A stretch of DNA of 6,823 nucleotides from Nostoc sp. CHAB 5715 (GTDB lineage: Bacteria > Cyanobacteriota > Cyanobacteriia > Cyanobacteriales > Nostocaceae), in NCBI RefSeq assembly GCF_020829685.1, contig NZ_JAIVFR010000352.1:1-6823 (forward strand). The letters run 5' to 3'. Shown piece by piece: positions 1-4,604 of this stretch. A model generated the notes under the pieces. It was not told the DNA's origin and did no database searches. It saw only the letters and a program-made list of their open reading frames with translations. The stretch's first letter is position 1. Each line of letters starts with the position of its first letter. The position numbers were made by a program, and so were the translations under genes.

Positions 1-275
1 AGTAGACCGACTCTTCGTCCCGCTGATGCAGCTGAATGTGAGGATGAATGTGGAAACGCGAAACCGCGGAGATCGACTGCAATTGCGTTTTTGCGGCATT
101 CTCATCAGCCCGAAGCAGATCCCGGCCTTTTATCTTGGTGCCGGCCGCATTCAATTCTATTTCCCGCTCGTGATAGCAGCCGAAATTCTGCAAATAGCCG
201 TCATGAGACGCCCACAGGATGTCATTGCCATTTGCATCCGTTCCACGCCGGCTGTCGACATGGCTGACGCCAGAT
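1..275 (-). CDS. Heparinase II/III-family protein, internal fragment (alphaproteobacterial type)
   Basis: Read on the minus strand, one open frame gives a peptide with VVSGVSHVDSRR, then NGNDILWASHDGYLQNFG, then HEREIELNAAGTKIKGRD, and finally SRFHIHPHIQLHQRDEESVY at the window edge. This order (ASHDGY, HERE(I)ELN, KGRD, RFHIHP) is what I recognise from the C-terminal beta-sandwich part of heparinase II/III-like proteins in Rhizobiales-type alphaproteobacteria, where the family includes polysaccharide lyases and related cell-surface polysaccharide enzymes. The fragment lacks both ends: it runs off base 1 at its C-terminal side, and its upstream part is replaced by RlpA-like sequence of the opposite strand. 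Codon choice is GC-rich and there is no cyanobacterial repeat in it. The gene is non-functional as it stands here. The family call comes from motif memory, not a search; the exact right edge is uncertain by about 20 bases. Confidence 0.75.
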
Positions 276-300
276 ACCACCAACAATCTGGCGCAAGATG
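265..300. other. Probable chimeric junction between two unrelated genes
   Basis: Left of here the meaningful reading is a heparinase-family protein on the minus strand; right of here it is an RlpA-like protein on the plus strand. Both readings fade out within this interval, and neither gene has a proper start. No transposase, integrase, direct repeat or tRNA marks the joint. Such a joint fits an assembly chimera with DNA of a bacterium co-cultured with the cyanobacterium better than a biological insertion, but the sequence alone cannot decide. Confidence 0.6.
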
Positions 301-734
301 CATTGCAAGCAACCAATCGCCTGCGGAGACTTCTAGGCAATGCATCTCCCTTAAAAGAAATTGCTAATTTACCTGTGCGTCTGCCAGTATCAATACCAAA
401 GCAGCCTCAACAGATTGCCGTCGGAGTAGTGCGAGCCACCTTGAGAGGTATAGCTTCTTTTTATGGCTATGACTTTTCTGGTAATCGTACTGCTAGCGGA
501 CAAAGATTTAATCCAGAAGGAATGACTGCCGCTCATCGCAGCTTACCTTTTGGTACAAAAGTCCGTGTAACCAACACCCGCAATGGTCGTTCTGTAGTGT
601 TGCGGATTAATGACCGAGGCCCATTTATTCGAGGTCGAATCATTGACGTGTCTGCTGGTGCGGCTCGGATTTTGGGAATGATGGGTAGTGGTGTAGCACC
701 AGTACATATTGAAGTCTTAGGGAGTAGGGAGTAG
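276..734 (+). CDS. rlpA: RlpA-like protein (double-psi beta-barrel, septal ring lytic transglycosylase family), 5'-truncated
   Basis: RlpA-family proteins are exported or lipoprotein glycan-cleaving enzymes of the cell wall; in Pseudomonas RlpA digests naked glycan strands. The C-terminal double-psi beta-barrel is complete here (about 440-725): GIASFYG, then NRTASGQRFNPEGMTAAHRS, LPFGTKVRVTN, VVLRINDRGPF and RGRIIDVSAGAARILGM. The His of AAHRS (codon 534-536) and the Asp of INDRGPF (codon 612-614) correspond to the catalytic pair described for Pseudomonas RlpA, so the domain looks active. The N-terminal part with its signal peptide is missing, because sequence left of about 276 belongs to another gene. 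An in-frame ATG at 219 lies in that foreign part and is not a credible start. The stop codon TAG at 732-734 is inside a GGGAGTA tandem repeat, so the last residues (GSRE) are repeat-encoded. Family call is firm; function of the truncated copy is doubtful. Confidence 0.82.
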   Translation, partial: TTNNLAQDALQATNRLRRLLGNASPLKEIANLPVRLPVSIPKQPQQIAVGVVRATLRGIASFYGYDFSGNRTASGQRFNPEGMTAAHRSLPFGTKVRVTNTRNGRSVVLRINDRGPFIRGRIIDVSAGAARILGMMGSGVAPVHIEVLGSRE

Positions 735-786
735 GGAGTAGGGAGTAGGGAGTAGGGAATAGGGAGTAGGGAGTAGGGAGTAGGGA
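720..786 (+). repeat. Tandem heptanucleotide repeat GGGAGTA (nine units)
   Basis: Nine back-to-back 7-bp units occupy 720-782, eight exactly GGGAGTA and one (755-761) GGGAATA, followed by a partial GGGA. Short tandemly repeated heptamers are well known in heterocystous cyanobacterial genomes. The array overlaps the last codons and stop of the RlpA-like gene. Confidence 0.95.
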
Positions 787-802
787 AGAAAATTAATTAC
801 TT

Positions 803-816
803 ACTCCCCACTCCCC
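803..816 (-). repeat. Two ACTCCCC heptamers, inverted relative to the array at 720
   Basis: Two copies of ACTCCCC stand directly before the CAATACC element end. They are the reverse complement of a variant (GGGGAGT) of the heptamer at 720-786, so transcripts of this spacer could pair the two arrays over a 16-nt loop. Confidence 0.8.
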
Positions 817-833
817 AATACCGTTCGGTTAAG
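816..833. repeat. Single end of the CAATACC inverted-repeat element
   Basis: The 18-mer CAATACCGTTCGGTTAAG matches the right-hand terminus (read inwards) of the complete small element at 4146-4247 except for one base (CGG for CAG). No matching opposite end is visible within the following few hundred bases, so this is a solo or degraded end. Both copies are nested next to heptamer arrays or hairpins, as is usual for dispersed elements in intergenic cyanobacterial DNA. Confidence 0.75.
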
Positions 834-931
834 GAATTTCTTGGTTGGGGCAGGCTTTTCTTGAGAGAAGAATTACTGAACAATAACTCTTGTCCCTCAA
901 GATCCTCCCCTTCCTCCCCTGCTAATCCGAA

Positions 932-971
932 CCCCACTCCCCACTCCCCACTCCCCACTCCCCACTCCCCA
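932..971 (-). repeat. Tandem heptanucleotide repeat CCCCACT (five units)
   Basis: Five exact CCCCACT units (932-966) and a partial CCCCA. On the minus strand this reads AGTGGGG, related to the GGGAGTA array at 720 by one substituted base per unit. The stretch 834-931 between the arrays holds no gene that I can support; a 60-codon minus-strand frame over it is just translated repeat. Confidence 0.93.
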
Positions 972-986
972 TCCTCCATAACAATT

Positions 987-1059
987 CCCCTAGTTCAATC
1001 ATCTCTTCCCTCTCTTTCAGATATAAACTAACGGGGGAGGGATCGATAAGAACTAGGGG
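987..1059 (+). promoter_or_regulatory. Leader inverted repeat overlapping the panC-cmk ribosome-binding site
   Basis: CCCCTAGTTC at 987-996 is perfectly complementary to GAACTAGGGG at 1050-1059, and the pairing extends to 12 of 13 when ATT (984-986) and TAT (1060-1062) are included. The right arm contains AGGGG (1055-1059), the best Shine-Dalgarno candidate, 7 nt before the GTG start at 1067. The 53-nt loop contains a pyrimidine tract (TTCCCTCTC) and a purine tract (GGGGGAGGGA, 1033-1042) that could pair further, and a TATAAA at 1022-1027 that could be a -10 box. If transcription starts upstream of 987 the structure would hide the ribosome-binding site; if it starts near 1030 it would not. 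The repeat is seen; the regulation is inference. Confidence 0.4.
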
Positions 1060-1066
1060 TATTTTT

Positions 1067-2674
1067 GTGCGCCTGCTGACAACAGTCGCAGCTTTACGCT
1101 GCTATTTAACTAAACGATGCTCAGAAAACAAGCTAATTGGGGTTACTGAGGATCTAAAACTAGATGAGATGACTGGCTGGTATCAGACGGCAATCGGTCT
1201 GGTGCCAACGATGGGAAATTTGCATCAAGGTCATTTAAGCTTAATTCAACGGGCGCGGCAAGAAAATTCTACGGTGATTGTGAGTATTTTCGTCAATCCC
1301 CTGCAATTTGCTCCCAATGAGGATTATCAACGCTATCCCCGCACTTTAGAGCAAGACCAACAATTTTGCGAACAAGCTGGGGTAGATGCCATTTTTGCAC
1401 CAACTCCTGAAGCGATGGCAGTTCCCCAGAAGAGTATACAAGAATCAAAGGTCACACAAGTTATCCCCCCATCTGCTATGATAACAGGCTTGTGTGGTCG
1501 TTCTCGGCAAGGTCACTTTCAGGGTGTCGCTACGATTGTGACCAAACTTTTCAACTTGGTACGGCCTGACCGTGCCTACTTTGGTCAAAAGGATGGTCAG
1601 CAACTAGCAATTATTAAACGCTTAGTAGCTGACTTAAATTTGCCAGTAGAAATTGTTGGTTGTCCAATAGTGCGGGAAACTTCGGGTCTTGCTTTCAGTT
1701 CTCGTAATCAATATTTGACTGCAACGGCAAAAGAGCAAGCAGCGGCGTTATATCGCGGCTTGCGACGAGCTGAAGTTGCTTTCCTTGCAGGCGATCGCAA
1801 TAGTAACAGTTTGATAGCACTAGTACAGCAAGAAGTGGCTATAGTCAGCACGATTTTAGTGGAATATATTGAATTGGTTGAACCGACTACGTTAATGTCT
1901 TTAGAAACAGTTGAGGAGGAAGGAATGTTGGCGATCGCAGCTCGTCTTGGGTCTACACGTTTGATTGACAATATTATATTGCGCGATCGTCAACCCATCA
2001 TCGCCATTGATGGCCCAGCCGGGGCTGGAAAATCTACAGTGGCGCGTCAAGTGGCAGCATATCTAAATTTAGTGTATTTAGATACAGGAGCGATGTACCG
2101 GGCTGTAACTTGGTTAGTACTGCAAAAGGGGATTGCCATTGATGATGAGTGTGCGATCGCCGAATTAACTAACCAGTGTAAAATTGAACTTACTCCTACC
2201 CAGGATTTACAATCGTCTGTGCGGGTTTGGATTGACGGTACTGATGTTACCCAGGCAATTCGCACGATTGAGGTCACTTCTATTGTATCTGCGATCGCTG
2301 CACAAAGCGCTGTCCGTCAAGCACTGGTAAAACAACAGCAAAACTGGGGAAAGAAAGGTGGTTTAGTAGCTGAAGGGCGGGACATCGGCACTCATGTATT
2401 CCCCGATGCCGAAGTTAAAATCTTCTTAACCGCTTCCGTAAGTGAACGCGCCCGTCGCCGCCAGGAAGACTTTAACAAACAAGGTCAACCCGAAGTGAGT
2501 TTAGAGCAGCTGGAACGCGATATTGCTGAACGTGACTGGAAAGATAGTACGCGCAAAGTTTCCCCTTTGCAAAAAGCAGCTGATGCGATCGAAGTTCAAA
2601 CAGATGGTTTGGAAGTGTCTGAAGTCACGGCACAAATCGTTAACTATTACCAACAGCGTTTATCTCAGTTTTAA
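1067..2674 (+). CDS. panC/cmk: Bifunctional pantothenate synthetase / cytidylate kinase
   Basis: This 535-residue cytosolic fusion joins two enzymes. The first joins pantoate and beta-alanine with ATP to make pantothenate (coenzyme A pathway); the second phosphorylates CMP/dCMP with ATP. The PanC half (about 1-305) shows GLVPTMGNLHQGH (44-56, the HIGH-type nucleotide-binding motif), NPLQFAPNEDYQRYPR, YFGQKDGQQ (from 171) and SSRN (211-214, KMSKS-like position). The Cmk half starts at about 310 with IIAIDGPAGAGKST (P-loop GPAGAGKS, 316-323), then LDTGAMYRA, EGRDIGT (436-442), and an arginine-rich lid segment ERARRRQEDF. PanC-Cmk fusion is characteristic of cyanobacteria, and this length is normal for it. 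I chose the GTG at 1067 because cyanobacterial homologues begin MRLLTTVAALRCYL and AGGGG lies 7 nt upstream. Four exact HIP1 sites lie inside. No frameshift or missing motif. Confidence 0.97.
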   Translation: MRLLTTVAALRCYLTKRCSENKLIGVTEDLKLDEMTGWYQTAIGLVPTMGNLHQGHLSLIQRARQENSTVIVSIFVNPLQFAPNEDYQRYPRTLEQDQQFCEQAGVDAIFAPTPEAMAVPQKSIQESKVTQVIPPSAMITGLCGRSRQGHFQGVATIVTKLFNLVRPDRAYFGQKDGQQLAIIKRLVADLNLPVEIVGCPIVRETSGLAFSSRNQYLTATAKEQAAALYRGLRRAEVAFLAGDRNSNSLIALVQQEVAIVSTILVEYIELVEPTTLMSLETVEEEGMLAIAARLGSTRLIDNIILRDRQPIIAIDGPAGAGKSTVARQVAAYLNLVYLDTGAMYRAVTWLVLQKGIAIDDECAIAELTNQCKIELTPTQDLQSSVRVWIDGTDVTQAIRTIEVTSIVSAIAAQSAVRQALVKQQQNWGKKGGLVAEGRDIGTHVFPDAEVKIFLTASVSERARRRQEDFNKQGQPEVSLEQLERDIAERDWKDSTRKVSPLQKAADAIEVQTDGLEVSEVTAQIVNYYQQRLSQF

Positions 2675-2707
2675 CCACCGCTATTTGCTGTCAGTTTTTT
2701 AGTTTCC

Positions 2708-2745
2708 AAGGGTGGTAGGTGAGTGATTATTCACTTACCATCCTT
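2708..2745 (+). terminator. Hairpin after panC-cmk, possible terminator
   Basis: A 15-bp stem pairs 2708-2722 (AAGGGTGGTAGGTGA) with 2731-2745 (TCACTTACCATCCTT) around an 8-nt loop, 33 nt after the panC-cmk stop. Two of the pairs are G-U (2712/2741 and 2718/2735) and work only in plus-strand RNA, so the structure belongs to the panC-cmk transcript. There is no T-tract behind it, so it may be a 3'-end stabiliser or a factor-independent terminator of the kind without a U-run. Confidence 0.5.
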
Positions 2746-3056
2746 AAAACTGTATTTGAAAATAAAATAGATAATTTGACTATTGGCTATCTTCTTTAAG
2801 AACTAGCATTTGGAAAGTGTAAATAAATCTTACATTTCTTTAAATATTAAACTTTTACATTTAATTAATATTAAATCATCTCGCTTTTGACTGATTTTTC
2901 ACATCGTAATTAATCCTACTAAAGATAGAAGTATGAAAGCTTTAATTGCTAAATGCTAGTTAGTTATTAGCCCTTTGCTATAAAATATTAGTCATTTTTA
3001 TTTATAGTTAGGAATTGCTAGCGATTTGACTTATCACCGAAGTACTTTCGTTTCCG
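2746..3056. other. AT-rich intergenic stretch, no gene seen
   Basis: This stretch between the hairpin and the sodB promoter region is AT-rich with frequent stop codons in all frames. I see no RNA gene, heptamer array or mobile-element end in it. It may hold upstream control sites for sodB, but none is recognisable. Confidence 0.6.
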
Positions 3057-3088
3057 TCTTCACTTTATCTTCACTTTGGTAGTAGAAT
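3057..3088 (+). promoter_or_regulatory. Candidate sodB promoter with a 10-bp direct repeat
   Basis: TCTTCACTTT occurs at 3057-3066 and again at 3068-3077, an 11-bp spacing that puts both copies on the same face of the helix. TAGAAT at 3083-3088 is a plausible -10 hexamer, with TTCACT (3059-3064) as a weak -35 at 18 bp. If so, the mRNA would have a leader of about 115 nt. The repeat could bind a regulator or be coincidental. Confidence 0.3.
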
Positions 3089-3195
3089 GACGATGTTAAG
3101 TTTTATGTTCCATGATTAAAGACATAAAACCACTAAAAATAAAAGCTATTAATTTCCCAAGCTTCTGCAATAGCTTTCAACTGGAAACCGGTAAA

Positions 3196-3202
3196 GAGAG
3201 GA
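3196..3202 (+). promoter_or_regulatory. sodB ribosome-binding site
   Basis: GAGAGGA sits 8 nt before the ATG at 3211. It fixes that ATG as the start, instead of the in-frame ATG at 3112 which has no such site. Confidence 0.75.
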
Positions 3203-3210
3203 TTTCACAA

Positions 3211-3813
3211 ATGGTATTTGTACAAGAACCACTACCCTACGACTTTAATGCTCTAGAGCCTTATGGCGTAAAAGCTGAGACTTTTGAGTATCACTATGGC
3301 AAACATCACAAGGCTTATGTAGATAACCTAAACAAGCTCACTGAGGGTACAGAACTTGCTGATAAGTCTTTGGAAGAGGTGATTAAAACTTCCTTCAAAG
3401 ACTCCTCTAAAGCGGGAATCTTTAATAACGCTGCTCAAGTTTGGAACCACACCTTCTTCTGGAACTCCTTGAAGCCCGCAGGTGGTGGCGCACCTACTGG
3501 TGAACTCGCAGCCAAAATCGATCAAGCTTTTGGCAGCTTCGATAAATTCAAGGAAGAGTTCTCTAACGCAGCTGCAACTCAGTTCGGCAGTGGTTGGGCT
3601 TGGTTGATTGATGATGGCGGTACGCTGAAGGTGATCAAGACACCGAATGCAGAGAACCCTCTAGCTCATGGTCAGAAAGCACTCCTAACCTTAGATGTTT
3701 GGGAACACGCCTATTACATCGATTTTAGAAATGCCCGTCCTGCATACATTAAGAACTTCCTAGACCAGGTAGTCAACTGGGACTTCGCTGCTGAAAACTT
3801 GGCTAAAGCTTAA
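3211..3813 (+). CDS. sodB: Superoxide dismutase, iron type (Fe-SOD)
   Basis: The enzyme dismutes superoxide to oxygen and hydrogen peroxide in the cytosol, protecting photosynthetic cells. The 200 residues cover the whole Fe/Mn-SOD family: N-terminal alpha-hairpin with EYHYGKHHKAYV, then AAQVWNHTFFW, FGSGWAWL, TPNAENPL and LDVWEHAYYIDF. The metal ligands are His28, His80, Asp162 and His166. Gln76 in AAQVWNH is the second-sphere glutamine at the position used by iron enzymes (manganese enzymes carry it later), which supports Fe over Mn. No signal peptide is present. The frame is open back to an ATG at 3112, which would add 33 residues rich in Lys, Ile and Phe with no family match; the GAGAGGA site and the usual start MVFVQEPLPYDFNAL argue for 3211. 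It stands alone between long spacers with its own promoter region, and a strong terminator lies 273 nt downstream. Confidence 0.95.
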   Translation: MVFVQEPLPYDFNALEPYGVKAETFEYHYGKHHKAYVDNLNKLTEGTELADKSLEEVIKTSFKDSSKAGIFNNAAQVWNHTFFWNSLKPAGGGAPTGELAAKIDQAFGSFDKFKEEFSNAAATQFGSGWAWLIDDGGTLKVIKTPNAENPLAHGQKALLTLDVWEHAYYIDFRNARPAYIKNFLDQVVNWDFAAENLAKA

Positions 3814-3944
3814 TTAATTGCCAGTTTTGAACTGAGTGCGATGCCTCTTAGTAAGCTGCTTCCTACCTTTTGAGAATGACAAAGCTAAATGCGTCTGTGC
3901 GGCTTGTGCCAGACTATCTAAAGGAGAAGCAATAAGTTAAAGAA

Positions 3945-3965
3945 GTCGGAAGTCGGAAGTCGGAA
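3945..3965 (+). repeat. Tandem heptanucleotide repeat GTCGGAA (three units)
   Basis: Three exact GTCGGAA units. This is a different heptamer family from those at 720 and 932 but has the same period, and again lies downstream of a gene. Bases 3814-3944 hold no gene that I can support. Confidence 0.85.
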
Positions 3966-3979
3966 GTACAGTTTTGTAA

Positions 3980-4042
3980 CGGGGATTTAGACCCCGCCTA
4001 ACATACTTGCGGCTTGTTAGAAGCCGGGGACTTAAACCCGCC
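3980..4042. repeat. Cluster of three small GC-rich hairpins
   Basis: CGGGG (3980-3984) pairs with CCCCG (3992-3996) over ATTTAGA; GGCTT (4011-4015) pairs with AAGCC (4021-4025); CGGG at 4025-4028 pairs with CCCG at 4037-4040 over GACTTAAA. The first and third are variants of the GGGGATTTA-GACCCC type of dispersed palindrome that I recognise as common between cyanobacterial genes. Function unknown. Confidence 0.6.
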
Positions 4043-4086
4043 GAAGTTTGTTAATTTACAAAAGTTGAAGCAGAAAGCCCACCAGC

Positions 4087-4126
4087 AAAGGGAGAAGTTC
4101 TTTTTAATTTCTCCCTTTTCTGTTTT
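4087..4126 (+). terminator. Intrinsic terminator
   Basis: AAAGGGAGAA (4087-4096) pairs perfectly with TTCTCCCTTT (4109-4118) over a 12-nt loop and is followed by TCTGTTTT. The most likely upstream gene is sodB; the 273-nt distance would give its mRNA a long 3' region that includes the small hairpins. Confidence 0.7.
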
Positions 4127-4145
4127 CCAGTAGTAGGACGGGCAT

Positions 4146-4247
4146 CAATACAGTTCAGTTAAGGATTTTTGGTACTGATTTTAGACCTGTAGAGACGCGA
4201 AATTTCGCGTCTCTACCAAGGTTTTTGGGCTTAACTGAACGGTATTG
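4146..4247. mobile_element. Miniature inverted-repeat element (MITE-like), about 102 bp, complete
   Basis: The left end CAATACAGTTCAGTTAAG (4146-4163) and the reverse complement of the right end, CAATACCGTTCAGTTAAG (from 4247 inwards), match at 17 of 18 positions. The same direct repeat, GGACGGGCAT, flanks both sides (4136-4145 and 4248-4257; 11 bp if the next C is counted), as expected for a target-site duplication. The centre is a perfect 28-bp palindrome (4189-4216). There is no coding capacity, so it would need a transposase from elsewhere. The right end read as protein gives LTERYW, a peptide that turns up in wrongly extended gene models. Confidence 0.8.
4189..4216. repeat. Perfect 28-bp palindrome in the element core
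   Basis: GTAGAGACGCGAAA is followed directly by its exact reverse complement, with no spacer. A degenerate relative sits at 4555-4582, outside the element, so this palindrome also exists as an independent dispersed repeat. Confidence 0.9.
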
Positions 4248-4296
4248 GGACGGGCATCGCCTAAATAAAAGTAGTGAAAATCAAAATATAAAATAT

Positions 4297-4503
4297 ATGG
4301 ATAGCAAAGAACTAGCGCAATACATCGAAGCAACGAATAGCATCTCTAAACCTTGGGTATTGGTACAACTGCGCCTCAAAAAATTGCAAGAGCGTCGAGC
4401 CACCCTGACAAATGATGCCTACACCAAAGAATTAGAAGACATTTACCAAGACATGATGAATTTGGGAGAATGGTGGCGCGGTATTGAAGATGAGGTATTT
4501 TAA
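4297..4503 (+). CDS. Conserved-looking small protein of unknown function, 68 aa
   Basis: I do not recognise a named family, though the sequence has the look of small cyanobacterial hypothetical proteins. From ATG 4297 the product starts MDSKELAQYIEATNSISKPW and ends NLGEWWRGIEDEVF. It is strongly charged, with no signal peptide or membrane segment. The middle (VLVQLRLKKLQERRATLTND) and the next stretch (AYTKELEDIYQDMMNLGEWW) look like two amphipathic helices, perhaps a helical hairpin. A longer reading from TTG 4225 adds 24 residues beginning MGLTERYW, but these come from the mobile element and its flank, so I reject that start. There is no clear Shine-Dalgarno site. The element ends 49 nt upstream and may have separated the gene from its original promoter. 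Heptamer repeats begin one base after the stop. Confidence 0.7.
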   Translation: MDSKELAQYIEATNSISKPWVLVQLRLKKLQERRATLTNDAYTKELEDIYQDMMNLGEWWRGIEDEVF

Positions 4504-4596
4504 AGTTAGGAGTTAGGAGTTATGAGTTATCAGTTTTCCTAACTTTTAACTCCTGCACAGACACGATTAATCGCGTCTCTACTCCTAACTTTTAAC
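4504..4596. repeat. AGTTAGG heptamers, 13-bp direct repeat and degenerate palindrome
   Basis: Units AGTTAGG, AGTTAGG, AGTTATG, AGTTATC and AGTTTTC follow one another at 4504-4538. CCTAACTTTTAAC is then found twice, at 4538-4550 and 4584-4596; on the opposite strand it reads GTTAAAAGTTAGG, so it can pair back with the heptamers. Between the two copies lies 4555-4582, a 28-bp palindrome with three mismatched pairs, centred on GATTAATC and ending CGCGTCTCTAC, of the same family as the perfect palindrome at 4189. Confidence 0.8.
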
Positions 4597-4604
4597 GCAA
4601 CCTG

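Noticed and set aside
157..345. 62-codon minus-strand frame across the junction
   Set aside because: It is in another frame from the heparinase motifs and spans two unrelated genes.
26..367. 113-codon plus-strand frame in the left end
   Set aside because: It crosses the junction, is the antisense shadow of the heparinase-type reading, and changes into an out-of-frame reading of the RlpA-like gene.
720..971. CRISPR-like array
   Set aside because: Units are 7 bp and directly adjacent, with no spacers and no cas genes.
797..979. 60-codon minus-strand frame rich in Gly, Glu and Trp
   Set aside because: It is translated heptamer repeat plus the element end (LTERYW), with no start site or homologue expected.
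1067..2674. panC-cmk fusion as a frameshift or assembly fusion
   Set aside because: The fusion is the normal gene form in cyanobacteria, the linker is clean and both halves are complete.
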